From Rhizomys pruinosus (Eukaryota; Chordata; Mammalia; Rodentia; Spalacidae): a stretch of 64,000 nt of DNA. The notes under the pieces are model-generated. The model was not told the DNA's origin and searched no databases. It was given only the letters and a program-made list of their open reading frames with translations. The first letter of the stretch is position 1. Every line of letters starts with the position of its first letter. Positions 1 to 10,784 of the stretch are shown here, piece by piece. The position numbers were made by a program, and so were the translations under genes. The stretch covers positions 1,979,312 through 2,043,311 of the forward strand of contig VZQC01010550.1 of the NCBI GenBank assembly GCA_009823505.1. The letters are read 5' to 3'.

Positions 1-84
1 CCATCACCCTCACTACCACCACCACCACACCACCACACCACCCTCACCACCCACCATCACCACCACCACCACCACCACCACCAC
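1..84. repeat. (CCA/CAC)n microsatellite
   Basis: Imperfect trinucleotide run of ccacca/caccac units with a few interruptions, cut by the window edge. Confidence 0.9.
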
Positions 85-599
85 ACTTCCTCGGGACTAT
101 CTATCCCATTCCTCTGTTTTCTTAATAGTATTTAGCATCACCTGCTTATCCTGTTCATGAACTTTATTTCAGTGGCTGTTCTCCACTTTTGGAATGTAAT
201 GGAAGACCAGAGCACTCTCTCACCAATGTATTAATGAAAGCAGTTGAGAAGAGGGACTTGGGCAGGACAATAGCTCAGTGGATAAGAGCACCAGGGAAGA
301 GATGAGCGTCTCGGGCGTGGCTTTGAGGTGATGGCGGTAGGGATGCGTGTTAGGGAGGGATGCGGAAAGGAGGGAAGTGTGACAGAACTCCCTCAATCCC
401 TACCGACCTCCCTACATCCGCCCAGACCTCCCGCCCGCCATCCCTTCTTCAATTCCTGCATTCCTCCTTCTTCCTTTTCTTTTTTGAGACAGGGTTTCTC
501 CCGGTTTTGGTTTTTCGGTGGTTTTAATTTTTAATTATATTTTTAGGCCCCACGCTGGGTCTGGACTCACCTAGCAGCTCCAGTGGTCTGGGTGGAATG
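85..599. other. No gene seen; unique sequence with SINE scraps
   Basis: Holds a faint tRNA-SINE-like piece near 265-300 (agctcagtggataagagcac) and the oligo-T start of a disrupted antisense B1 near 478. No exon-like structure. Confidence 0.5.
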
Positions 600-800
600 G
601 AAACCACTCTGGTAGACCGGGCTGGCTTTGACTCACAGAGATATGCCTGCCTCTGCCTCCCAAGTGCTAGGATTAAATGGCACCAAGCCCAATTTAAAGA
701 CGGTTCTTAGATGCCAGGAGGGGGGCTGTGAAGCAAACCGAGGTCCCATCGGCAAGAGCAATCTGCTCTTAAACTGCTGGGCCATCTCTCCAAACCCACA
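600..800 (-). mobile_element. Partial B1 and partial B2, antisense
   Basis: 600-690 matches the 5' half of an antisense B1 (gtagaccgggctggc to gtgctaggattaaa). 700-800 matches the 5' half of an antisense B2 ending gccatctctccaaaccc. Both carry indels. Confidence 0.75.
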
Positions 801-994
801 AAGAACTTCTTAATTAAAAAAAAAAAAAAGTGTAAAAAAAGAGTAAAAAGATGAAATGAAATAACAACAAAAACCAGGCGAGCGTTCCAAGCTTTTGTGG
901 GTGGTCATTCAGTACATATTGTCTGGTGAGTAGTGTCATTTAACATTGATACCATATTTGATATTTATTGGTTTTTATTTTTTTTTTTATTGTA

Positions 995-1180
995 TTTATT
1001 TTTTTGTGGTCTTTTTGAACAGACAGGGTCTCCTTTGTAGCGCTCCGGCTGTTCTTGGAACTCAATTGTAGACCAGGACTGGCCCTTGAACTCACAAAGT
1101 CACGAGGAAAGTACCCCTGCCATGTTGCTCCCATGGAGAGTGCTACGGATTAAAGGCAGTGCGCCATCACACGCGGCTTA
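995..1180 (-). mobile_element. B1 SINE, antisense, indel-rich
   Basis: Starts with T-rich tail and tggtctttttgaacagacagggtctcc and ends gccatcacacgcggctt. Several single-base indels against other B1 copies here. Confidence 0.85.
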
Positions 1181-1224
1181 TTTTTAATATTTTTTAATTT
1201 TGATTTTTATTTTCTGTTATTTTA

Positions 1225-1731
1225 TTTTTTTTTTTCATGTTATGAATGTATGTCTGCATGCAGGTCTGCGCAACTGTGTCTTGCGATTGCCGCGGGGAGG
1301 GTCAGAAGGGGGTTCACGTTCCCCTGGAACTGGAGTTCTGCCTGGAGATGGGCAAGGAAGTCACAGACGTTTCACCGGCCATCGTGTGAGGATGGCTGGG
1401 GTCGAAACTGGGTTCTCTTAAGAGCATTCACGCTCTTAGACCGCTAGGCCCTTTCCTTCCAGCCCCTCCTAATTTTTAATATATTTGTAAATTTATATTT
1501 ATTTTCATATGGTATGCATGTACTGTTGCATGTAGGTTTGTGGCACCCGTGTCATTCAGTTGCCCGTGCGAAGTTGGGGGGTCAGTGAAGAGTGGGTGGT
1601 AAGATTCCCCTGGGAATGTGAGTTAAAGCGGGGTTTTTCAGCTGACATGTCGTGGATGTGGCTGGGATCGAGTATCTGGGTCTCCTGAAGAGCAAGTCGG
1701 GCACTCTTACCGCTGAGCCATCTCTCCACCA
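1225..1731 (-). mobile_element. Two consecutive antisense B2 SINEs
   Basis: 1225-1467 and 1495-1731 both run from gaatgtatgtctgcatgcag-type 3' ends to ctctccagcc-type 5' ends. Both are rich in small indels. Confidence 0.8.
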
Positions 1732-1737
1732 CTATCT

Positions 1738-1796
1738 ACCATATATATCTATAGATTATATACTATATATATATTTATTATATATATACTATAATT
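1738..1796. repeat. AT-rich simple repeat
   Basis: Tandem TATATA with ctatagat interruptions. Confidence 0.8.
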
Positions 1797-2195
1797 TGGT
1801 CTTTCGAGAGAATAGGTCTCCCTGTAGCCCCAAGATTATGCGCTGAGAATGCAGCCGCTCTGGTAGACCAGGCTGGCCTTAACCCACAACGATCTGACTG
1901 CCTCTGCCCTCCCAAGTGCTAGGGATTTTAAAGTCGTGCATTACCAGCCTGGTCCCCGCATACCATATTTATAGGGAAGAAAATAAAGGTCTCACTAAGA
2001 GGAAGTGCCCAAAGTCACACTGTGCCTTGAATTCAGGTTCTCAAGCTTTTCAACATTGTGTTCTGTACTCATTATGTTATTTGAGAGCAGGGTTCTTCTA
2101 CTGTGTGCCCCTGGCTGATCTCACAACTCATGGACCCTTCTTTCCTTGGCCCTCTGAGTGTTGGGAGTACGCGGTGTGCGCCCACTTGCCAGCAA
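1797..2195 (-). mobile_element. Antisense B1 plus an older B1-like fragment
   Basis: 1797-1950 is an indel-rich antisense B1. 2085-2195 is a much older B1-like piece (ctggctgatctcacaactcatgg). Unique sequence lies between. Confidence 0.65.
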
Positions 2196-2878
2196 CTTCA
2201 TGTTACTATAATTTGTTTCCCACGTTGAACCTTTTCATCCTCTTTATTTTGCACATGGCTGAGGAGTCTTTATGAACTGTGCTTAAGTCATCCTAGATAA
2301 GGCCACCCCCAGACTTTAACTGCCCACTTACCTAAAGCCCACCTACCTTCTCTTCAATCCGGCAAGCCTCCCATGCCCACAGGCAATGAGGATGCACCTT
2401 GAGCCTCGCCAGTCCTTGCCTCCATAGGCATTTATGGGGCTGGGCTAAGTGCTTTCCACAGCATAGGAACTTTTCTAACTCCATTACCACAGTTCCCTTT
2501 GCAGTTGAAGGGAAGTTAGCCAAATTCTCATAAGCCACCACTTCCCTAAATACTGTGACAACTTCTGCTTTTAGGAGCCCCCTTGCCTTGCTCCTTCTTC
2601 AACATCTGGAGATGGCCTTGATCCCAGCCCAGTGTATATATCTATTCTCAGTAGTTCTGTTTCAGGTATTACACATTCCAAAGCCTCTGTCTATGAGATT
2701 GCAGTAGCTGACCCTAATCTGGGACACTGGATGGGAGGCTGTACCTCTGAGACAAAGGCAACCATACTGCCCTGATTCCTCACTGTTTACTGTTAGCAGG
2801 CAAGGCTCATGCCCACAATGAAAGGAAGCCATACCTTTCAGAACATTTTTCCCTGTAGATAAAAAGCGCAAAAATCGC
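2196..2878. other. Unique intergenic sequence
   Basis: No SINE, long open frame with codon bias, or RNA gene recognised. The next gene downstream of ARID1A in human is PIGV in the same orientation; I see no Pigv-like coding exon here. Confidence 0.6.
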
Positions 2879-3049
2879 CGGGGCGTGTTGGCACCATGCC
2901 TATTTTTAATCCTAGCATTGGGAGGCAGAGGCAGGCAGGATCTTGTGAGTTCAAGGCCCGCTGGCTACACGGAGTGCGTTTCCAGGGACAGCTGGGGTAC
3001 AGGTGAGACCCTCTGTCTCGAAAAGACCAAAAAAAAAAAAAAAAAAAAA
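2879..3049 (+). mobile_element. B1 SINE, sense, indel-rich
   Basis: Reads gccggggcgtgttggcacca to ctgtctcgaaaagacc plus an A20 tail, with about eight small indels, more than any B1 beyond 4 kb. Confidence 0.9.
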
Positions 3050-4100
3050 GCATCCCATCAGTAGTTTCCAAGGATGCTGGGTGGTATTTACATCCATCTG
3101 ACATCTGAAAAAACACCAATTAGGGCTTGGACCCTTTGCACCCTTTCCTTACCACTTGAAGAGGCCCATCTACTCCAGGTTTGACCTCTAACTGCAGGTG
3201 CCAAACACTGATGCTTCAAAACGCACAGGACATTTTCCAAAAACACTTCATTGTTTGCCTTTCGGTAGTTGGAAACGTTGACTCTGCTGAGAGGCCTGGA
3301 GGGAAGGCCTTAGCCTCTTGGGGGTGGCAGTGGCTGCAGAGCAGAAGGGCCAATGAGATTGAGAGTATTGTTTAGGCTGGGTTTGGCTGCTATCCAGCTA
3401 TGTAAGGTTAAGGTCATTTGGGGGTGGGGGGTTGGGAGGAGCCTGGGAAAAGAACTACTGGCCACACCCCTGGGTTCTCTACTGGCGAGGTTCTATTTAC
3501 TTCTCAAAAGCAAATTACGCACAGCTCAGTGGTCAGCAGTTCTTTTGGCCAGAGGTGACTCCAGTCAGAAACTGAGGATCAGGCTAGGCAGCCCCTGCAT
3601 TGCAGGAGAGTGGATGAAGGAACCCAGGAGACCAACTCCTAGGAATGCTCCACAGACAGCCCAGAAATGCACTTTCTACATTGGAAAATGGGAGTTCAAG
3701 AGGCCTGGAGCAAAAATAGCCATTAGCAATATTACTTACAAAATAAAGATACAAGAAACTTTCCATTTAGGTTTTTTTTTTTTTTTTAACAGAAGAGTCC
3801 TAAGAAAGCATGTTGGTTCCAAAGATTTTTCTTTCTTAATAAATACTAATTATCCATTCCTATTCCTGACTTAATTATTAATGGCCACAGTGTGTGATGA
3901 TGAGCATTTGACAAAAATTCTTGAGACACTTTTGCCTCATGCCAAATACAACCAAAACAAGCTTAGCTTGAGCACTCTCTGGCTTTAATGAGTCTGGATT
4001 GTTCTTCGGAGGGAGGAAGCACAGAACAGTGTAGTGGGGAGTTGGTGGGCCTCAGTCAGTGGGCCTTGTTTTGCATTTGAATTTAGAAAAGCCTTTAACT
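3050..4100. other. Unique intergenic sequence
   Basis: Non-repetitive apart from a T16 run at 3773-3788. No recognised exon or conserved motif. Confidence 0.6.
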
Positions 4101-4257
4101 AGGCCTGGTGGCACACGCCTTTAATCCCAGCACTAGGGAGGCAGAGGCAGGTGGATCTCTGAGTTCAAGGCCAGCTTGTTCTACATAGTGAATTCCAGTA
4201 CAGCTGGGGCTACAGGGAGACCCTGTCTCAAAAAGACAAAAAAAAAAAAAAAAAAAG
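4101..4257 (+). mobile_element. B1 SINE, sense
   Basis: aggcctggtggcacacgcc to ctgtctcaaaaagac followed by an A-rich tail. Confidence 0.93.
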
Positions 4258-4447
4258 TTAAGCCTTTGACTGTCCCTAGTCTTTTTATTTAATTGGAAAA
4301 TGGGAGCCGGAACACATACCTCACTACAGGGCTGTGTTGGACTACTGGTGACATATTTTATTACTCATACAAGTAGGTAGTCAATTGAAAAGCATCTCAG
4401 TGGAGCTGGAGAGATGGCTCAGCGGTTAAGAGTGCCGAATGCTCTTG

Positions 4448-4644
4448 CAGAGGACCCGGGTTCGATCTCCAGCACCCACATGGCGGCCGAGAGCCGTCTG
4501 AAACTCCAATTCCAGGAGAACTCCAGTTCCAGGGGAATCCAACGCCCTCTTCTGACCTCCGCGGCATTGCACGACACGGGTGTACAAACCTGCATGCAGA
4601 CAGTACATTCATACACATACAGAAATAAATAAAATTTAAAAAAA
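4448..4644 (+). mobile_element. 5'-truncated young-type B2 inserted in another B2
   Basis: Begins at gcagaggacccgggttcg rather than the B2 5' end and finishes in an A-rich tail. The 20-mer aagagtgccgaatgctcttg is present at 4428-4447 and again at 4645-4664, the target-site duplication. Confidence 0.8.
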
Positions 4645-4720
4645 AAGAGTGCCGAATGCTCTTGTATAGGACCCGGGTTCAATTCCCAGCACCCACATGG
4701 TGGCTAAAAACCATCTTTAG

Positions 4721-6550
4721 GGGATCTCTATATCAGACTTCAAACTATACTACAGGGCTGTAGTCATAAAAACAGCCTGGTACCGGCACAAAAACAGACC
4801 TGTTGACCAATGGAACAAAACCGAAGCACGTACAATTTCAGTCATCTCATATTTGACAAGGGGGCCAAGAAGACAAAATGGAGAAAAGACAGCATCTTCA
4901 GCAAGTAGTGTTGGCAAAACTGGATCACCACTTGTAGAAGAATGAAATTAAACCTCTACCTCTCGCCCTGTACAAAAGTCAACTCCAGATGGATCAAAGA
5001 CCTCAACATGAAACCCCAAACTCTGAAGGCAATAGAAGAAAAAGTTGGCAGCAGACTGACTACAAGACATAGGCATAGGAAAAGACTTCCTAAATCAGAC
5101 AGCAGCTGCGCAAGAATTAAGATCAACAATTGACAAATGGGACCTCATTAAACTCAAAAGCTTCTGTACATCAAAAGAAACAATCAAGGAAGTGAAGAGA
5201 AATCCCACAGAGTGGGAGGAAACCTTCACTGCAAATACATCTGACAAAGCATTGATTTCCAGAATATATAAATTACTCAAAAAACAAAGAAAAAGAAAAC
5301 AAATGACCCACTCAATAGATGGAGCAAAGAGCTGAACAGAGACTTCACAAGTGAGGAATTAGAGATGGCTGAGAAACACCTTAAGAAGTGTTCAACATCA
5401 CTAATCATTAAGGAAATGCAAATAAAAACCACTTTAAGATATCATCTTACTCCAATAAGACTGGCTAGGATCAAGAAAACAAATGATACCAAGTGCTGGA
5501 GAGGTTGTGGGGAAAGGGGAACACTCATCCACTGCTGGTGGGAATGTAAACTCATACAGCCACTATGGAAAGCAGTGTGGAGAACCCTTGGAAGACTTGG
5601 AATGAACTTGCCACCCGACCCAGCTATATTACTCAAGATTCACCCTCAAGACTCACCCCACTGCAGAGGTACATGCATGGCCATGTTTATTTCAGCTCTC
5701 TTCACAATAGCAAGGAGCTCGAACCAACCCAAATGCCCCTCAACTGATGAGTGGATAGAGAAAATGTGGTACATCTACACAATGGAGTTCTATGCAGCAG
5801 TAAAGAAAGATGACATCATGAGCTTTGCAGGATAATGGCTGGAGCTAGAGGACATCATGCTGAGTGAAGTAACACAGTCCCAGAAAAACAAACGAAGAAT
5901 GGTATCCCTCATCTGTGGATGCTAGTGCCAATTACCTAGTTGTAACTATTTCTTTCTTTTTTTTTTTTTTTAATTTATTTATTTATGTGTATGAATGTAC
6001 TGTCTGCATGTAGGTCTGTGCACCCGTGTCATGCAATGCCGCAGAGGTCAGAAGAGGGCGTTGGATTCCCCTGGAACTGGAGTTCTCCTGGAATTGGAGA
6101 TACAGACGGTTCTCAGCCGCCATGTGGGTGCTGGGGATCGAACCCAGATCCTCTGCAAGAGCAGTCGGTGCTCTTAACCGCTAGGCTATCTCTCCAGCCC
6201 CAGTTGTAACTATTTCTTGTGCATGGCCCTTTGAGCTTTTGTCCAAAGCAGTTGGGAGTGATGCATATTGGAAACAACAACAACAACAACAAAACAACAG
6301 AAAGGACTGCATCAAAGAACTGACTGAAACAGTGAACTTCTCAAAACAGTCAACTTCCACATGGAGAATATTGAGAAAGACTGAGAAAGAGATGAAAAGC
6401 ATGTTTGGCAGAATGCATGAGCTCTGGTGGGGTGGGGGGATGGGGGGACACGGGTCTAGATTTGATAAAAAAAATATATATAAAAAGAAAGAAAAACATC
6501 CCTGCATCTCTGGAAAAACAAACAAAGAAACAAACGAACAAACAAACCTG
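4721..6550 (+). mobile_element. 5'-truncated L1 (ORF2 3' end plus 3' UTR)
   Basis: Translated pieces match the C-terminal part of L1 ORF2, including a C-X3-C-X7-H-X4-C motif ([18 protein letters not shown], within 5365-5835) and the [12 protein letters not shown] segment. Upstream frames are broken. A G-rich purine tract (6424-6452), typical of L1 3' UTRs, precedes the A-rich tail. The target-site duplication aaccatctttag is at 4709-4720 and 6761-6772. The element is dead: it lacks everything before the ORF2 C-terminus. Confidence 0.9.
5955..6201 (-). mobile_element. Young B2, antisense, inside the L1
   Basis: Complete antisense B2 with the internal duplication. Flanked by perfect 17-bp copies agttgtaactatttctt at 5938-5954 and 6202-6218, so it landed in the L1 3' region after the L1 was in place. 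Confidence 0.95.
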
Positions 6551-6551
6551 G

Positions 6552-6757
6552 GGTTTGGGGAGATAGCTCAGCAGTCAAGAAATGGTGCTTATGCTGAGGA
6601 CCTGAGTTTGTTTCTCAGCACACACATGGCAGCTAACAACCATCTATAACTCTACTTTCAGGGAAATCTGATACTCTTTTCTACCTTCATGCTAGTGTGC
6701 TTACATATCTGCAGGCAATGCACTCATACATCTAAAAACAAAAATAACATAAAAAAA
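6552..6757 (+). mobile_element. Older B2, sense, at the L1 tail
   Basis: ggtttggggagatagctcag to an A-rich end. It lies between the L1 A-rich tail and the right-hand L1 target duplication. Confidence 0.8.
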
Positions 6758-6963
6758 GAGAACCATCTTTAGCTCCAGTTCCAGGGGAATCCAACACCCT
6801 CTTCTGACTTCTGCGGCATTGCACGACAGGGGTGCACAAACCTTCATGCAGATACTCATACACATAAAAAAAATAATTTATTTTAAAATTAAAAAAAGCA
6901 TCTTCACTGTATCTACAATCAAGTCTTGCCAGTATTTCTGATTTTTCTGACTTTTTTATTTTG

Positions 6964-7319
6964 AAATATTTTATTTATCTTATGTGTATGTGTATGTGTA
7001 TTGCCTCCATGTATGTAAGTGCACCTGTGTTGTGCAATGCCTGTTGAGGCCAGAAGAGGGCATCAGAGAACCTGGAACTAGAGTTACAGTTGTTAGCTGC
7101 CATGTGGGTGCTGGGAATCAAACCCAGGTCGTCTGGAAGAACAGCCAGTGTTAACTGCTGAGCTATTTCTCCAGCCCCCCTCTTTTTTTTAGACAGGGTC
7201 TCACTATGTAGCTTTGGTTGGCCTGGAACTGTGTAGACCAGGCTATCCTCAATCCACAGAGATCAGCCTGCCTGTCTCCTGAATGCTGGGATTAAAGGTG
7301 TGTGCCACCTTGCCTGGCC
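6964..7319 (-). mobile_element. Antisense B2 followed by antisense B1
   Basis: 6964-7180 is an older B2 without internal duplication (ctggaactagagttacagtt). 7183-7319 is a diverged B1 ending ccaccttgcctggcc. Confidence 0.85.
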
Positions 7320-7444
7320 AACTTCTGATTTATTTCAGAAACATAATGAACATGGATTTTCTCTGTTCTAAGGGAAGGGATGAACAGAGAGGGTATGTAC
7401 TGAGACTGACTGACCTAAAAGCAACTCCATCTGCTCCCATCTAG

Positions 7445-7575
7445 AATTTCACTCAAGTAGTTATTAAGAAGGTACTGTGTGCCAGGATGTATGTTAGAAA
7501 AGGGATGTAGCAGTGAATAACATCAACTCTCCTATTCATAGAGCTTGTGTTCCAGATGACAGGTAATATAAAACA
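7445..7575 (+). repeat. Ancient mammalian repeat remnant (MIR/L2 class)
   Basis: The segment around actgtgtgccaggatgt and cagtgaataacatcaac resembles the widespread tactatgtgccaggcac ancient repeat. Class assignment is from memory. Confidence 0.5.
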
Positions 7576-7664
7576 CAGAGGTCCAGAGGCTAACAGATGA
7601 CATAGGAAAGTAAGGCGGAGTAGGGAAAAAGGCCAGGGAGCCAGTGAATGGATTTTTTATTTCT

Positions 7665-8092
7665 TGAGAATGCTGGCCTTGACCTCTCAGAGATCCATCA
7701 TTTCTCTCTGCTTCCTGAGTGCCAAGATTAAAGGTGTGCGCCACCACGCCCAGCTTGAGAATACAATTTTTTTATTTTTTGGTCTTTTTGAGACAGGGTC
7801 TCCATGTAGCCCCAGCTGGCCTGGAACTCACTCTGTAGACCAAGGCTGGCCTTGAACTCACAGAGATCTGCCTGTCTCTGCCTTCCAAGTGCTAGGATTA
7901 ACGGCATGCACCACCATATCTGGCTGACAGTACAATTTTTTTTTTTGGGGGGGTCTTTTCAAGACAGGGTCTCCCTGTAATCCCAGCTGTCCTGGAACTC
8001 TGTAGATCAGGCTGGCCTTGAACTCACAGAGATCTGCCTGCCTCTGCCTCCCGAGTGCTAGGATTAAAGGTGTGCGCCACCATGCCTGGCTG
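7665..8092 (-). mobile_element. Three antisense B1 copies in a row
   Basis: A partial B1 (7665-7755), then two full B1s (about 7768-7925 and 7935-8092). The junction sequence gaRWRTACAATTTTT recurs before, between and after the last two, as expected if both used the same T-rich target. Confidence 0.85.
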
Positions 8093-8104
8093 AGAGTACA
8101 ATTT

Positions 8105-8294
8105 TTAAAAATATTTTATGTGTATGTGTCTTGCCTGCATATGTGTAAATGCACGCATATCATGCAATGCCTGAGGTGGTCAGAAGAGGGCATCAGATTC
8201 TCCTGGAACTGCAGTTAAGGATGGTCATTAGCTGCCATGTGGGTACTGGGAATTGGACCATGGTGCTCTTAACCTCAGCCATCTCTCTAACCCT
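8105..8294 (-). mobile_element. B2 SINE, antisense, older
   Basis: From tatgtgtatgtgtcttgcctg to cagccatctctctaaccct, with a deletion in the 5' tRNA-like part. Confidence 0.85.
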
Positions 8295-8333
8295 GAGATT
8301 TCAGTTTTCAATTTACTTTAAAATTCTGTTTTT

Positions 8334-8490
8334 GGCCGGGTGTAGTGGTGCATGCCTTTAATCCTAGCACTTGGGAGGCAGAGGCAGAGGCAGGCGGATC
8401 TTTGTGAGTTCAAGGCCAGCCTGGTCTATAGAGCGAGTTCCAGGACAGCAGGGGCTACAGGGAGACCCTGTCTCGAAAAGACAAAAATAA
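8334..8490 (+). mobile_element. B1 SINE, sense
   Basis: ggccgggtgtagtggtgcat to ctgtctcgaaaagac plus an A-rich (aaaat)n tail. Confidence 0.93.
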
Positions 8491-8503
8491 AATAAAATTC
8501 TGT

Positions 8504-8589
8504 TTTTGGTTCTGAGCTGAGGAAATGAACCCAGGGACTTGTGCTTGGTAGGCTAATGCTATACCACTAGAGCTAAATCCCCAACCCTT
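8504..8589 (-). mobile_element. ID element, antisense
   Basis: Reverse complement reads ggggttggggatttagctct, then the tRNA-Ala/BC1-derived body with ccctgggttcat. Typical ID length of about 75-85 nt. Confidence 0.85.
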
Positions 8590-8607
8590 AAATTTTATTT
8601 TATTATT

Positions 8608-8935
8608 ATTTTTGGTCTTTTTGAGACAGGGTCTCCCTATAGCCCCAGCTGGCCTGGAACTCACTCTGTAGACCAGGCTGGCCTTGAACTCACAAAGATC
8701 CACCTGCCTCTGCCTCCCAAGTGGTAGGATTAAATAAAATTTTTTTTAAAATTATGTGACTACATGTGTGTGGATGGTGGTGTGGTGTGGGTATATGCAT
8801 GCGAGCACAGGTGCTTGCAGAGAGCAGGGCTGGTGACAGGCAGTTGTAAGTCACACAACCTTGGGTCTGGGAACTCAACTTGAGTCCTCTGTAAGAGCCT
8901 CATGCACTCAAACCTTGAGCCATCTCTTCAATATC
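8608..8935 (-). mobile_element. Antisense B1 and B3/B4-like SINE
   Basis: 8608-8735 is a 5'-truncated antisense B1. 8745-8935 ends gagccatctcttc and resembles the B3/B4 group rather than B2 proper. Confidence 0.7.
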
Positions 8936-8974
8936 CATTTGCCATTTAAATAAGGTTGGTCAAGGTCAGGTTAC

Positions 8975-9250
8975 ATAAATTTGAGGTCAGCCTGGGCTAC
9001 ATGAGATCTTGTCTCAAAATAAAAAATGAGGTAGCCAGGATTTAAAAAACAACAACAAAAAAAAACCCACATTGTATCTGCATGTGGAGGTGAGGAATCA
9101 AACTTAGGTCATTTAGGCTCAGTGGTAAGCACCTTTATGTGCTGAGCCATCTTGACAGTCCTCACCCCTTTCTTTGGGAGTTGAGTCCTAATTTAAGTCT
9201 TTGAGCATGCTAAGCACGTACTCTACCACCAGCTACACCCAGAGCCCCCC
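8975..9250. mobile_element. Old SINE fragments (B1, B2, ID)
   Basis: 8975-9040 B1-like in sense; 9075-9165 B2-like antisense (gtgctgagccatcttgacagtcc); 9185-9250 ID-like antisense. All highly diverged. Confidence 0.5.
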
Positions 9251-9454
9251 AGGACATTTGAACAAAGATCAGAGGAAGCTCTTTAGAGAATTCTGTGTAG
9301 AGGGAAAAAGTACAATGGTTTCTGGACCTAACAGCTCAAGATGGAAACTTCTTGTACAGTGGAGTATTGGCAATCAGAGATAGTACCAATAAGGTAGCAG
9401 CCAACTAGACTAAAACCAAAGGCTTCATACACCATTGAAAGGTTCCTGGATTTT

Positions 9455-9525
9455 TTTTTTTGGGGGGGGGGTGTCTTTTTGAGACGGGAGTGCTGGGATT
9501 AAAGGCATGTTACCACCACACCCCG
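9455..9525 (-). mobile_element. Internally deleted mini-B1
   Basis: The tail part (tgtctttttgagacggg) is joined directly to the 5' part (agtgctgggattaaaggc), losing about 110 bp. Flanked by the direct repeat ggttcctggattttt at both ends. Confidence 0.8.
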
Positions 9526-9545
9526 CAGGTTCCTGGATTTTTACT

Positions 9546-9790
9546 TATTTTTGAGAGGGTTTCCCTGTAGCCCCAGCTGGACTGGAATTCACTATATAGA
9601 TCAGGCTGGCCTCGTTTCAGAGAGAATCAGTCTGTCTATGCCTCCTGAATTAGAAGGAACCTTTTTTTTTTTTTTTTTGAGACAGTGTCTCCCTGTAGCT
9701 ACAGGTGGTCTGGAACTACGTAGACCAGGCTGGCCTCAAGGTCACAGATCTGCCTGGCTCTGCAGTTCCGGACAAAAGGGGTGCACTACA
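9546..9790 (-). mobile_element. Two older antisense B1 copies
   Basis: 9546-9655 and 9662-9790, each with the gtctccctgtagc and accaggctggcctc blocks. The second has a long T tail. Confidence 0.75.
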
Positions 9791-10012
9791 TACTATTCAG
9801 CAGGGAAGGCATTAAGAATTGAGGAAAGATGTGACAGAGTTCTGAACAGCAGTAGTAGGACTGAGAATAGTTTTCTGGAGTGATAACAAACTGGATGTAG
9901 AAATTAGTCAAAGATTTTTCCTTAGCCAAACAACACAAGGTTGGACTTGCCATTTACTGACAGAACTGAGAGCAGTCTACTTAGGGAAGCCAGAGCACTT
10001 TAGCCTGTGTAC

Positions 10013-10172
10013 TTTTTTTTTTTTTTTTTGGTCTTTTCGAGACAGGGTCTCCCTGTAGCCCCAGCTGTCCTGGAACTCACTCTGTAGACCAGGCTGGCCT
10101 TGAACTCACAAAGATCCGCCTGCCTCTGCCTCCCAAGTGCTAGGATTAAAGGCGTGCGCCACCACGCCCGGC
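10013..10172 (-). mobile_element. B1 SINE, antisense, full-length and young
   Basis: Near-consensus from the T tail through cttttcgagacagggtctcc to ccaccacgcccggc. Confidence 0.95.
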
Positions 10173-10269
10173 TAGCCCGTATATTCTCAACTTAAATTTG
10201 CACTTAAGACTGAATAGCCTGGAGTCACAAGAAAGAGCCAGTCTGGAGATACAGGTGATGGAGGCTGCC

Positions 10270-10738
10270 CTGGAACTGGAGCTACAGAAGGTTGTTAGCA
10301 GTCATGTGAATTCTCTGCAAGAGCAGCCAGTGCTCTAAACTGCTCAGCCACCTTTCCAGTCCCGAAAATTATTTTTGCTTTTAAAAAATACCATTTCTAC
10401 TGTGTGAGTGTACTAGCTGTATGCATGTTAGTGTACCTTTGTCGGAAGTTGGATCTCCTGGAACCAGAGTTATGACAGCTGCCATATGGGTGCTGGGAAG
10501 CAAACCCAGGTCAGAGCAGCCAGTGCTCTTAACCTGAGGCATCTTTCCAGCCTCCATCCCCTATTTTTAACTATTTGTATGTGTGTCTGTGTAGATGCCC
10601 ACAGAGACTAGATGCTTTTGATTCCCTGGAACTGGAGTTGCAGGTGGTTGTGAGCTGCCCAATCTGAGTGCAGGAAACTAATCTCAAGCCTCTCCAAGAG
10701 CAGTATGTGCTCTTATCCATGAGCCATCTCTCTAGCTG
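10270..10738 (-). mobile_element. Three older antisense B2 fragments
   Basis: 10270-10363, 10390-10555 and 10558-10738, each ending in a ccatcttt/tctccagc-like B2 5' end and lacking the internal duplication. Confidence 0.75.
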
Positions 10739-10784
10739 AGGGTCAAGCTTTTAAATAATTTGGAAATAAAAAAAGCCTCACAAA

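Larger units (their letters stand above)
4402..6895 (+). mobile_element. Host B2 split by nested insertions
   Basis: One B2 copy can be followed through three separated pieces: 4402-4447, 4665-4720 and 6773-6895 (the last reads on as ctccagttccaggggaatcc to the A-rich tail). The breaks hold a truncated B2 and an L1, each bracketed by a target-site duplication. The host lacks the internal duplication seen in young B2 copies. Confidence 0.85.

Noticed and set aside
3353..3874. 173-codon plus-strand open frame
   Set aside because: No family match, ends in homopolymer and low-complexity sequence, and no splice or promoter context.
5365..5835. 156-codon protein-like frame
   Set aside because: Not a host gene: it is the C-terminal remnant of L1 ORF2 in a truncated element.
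1..10784. Expected neighbour gene Pigv
   Set aside because: PIGV follows ARID1A in human, but I could find no Pigv coding exon, CpG-rich promoter or splice structure here; it probably lies beyond position 1.
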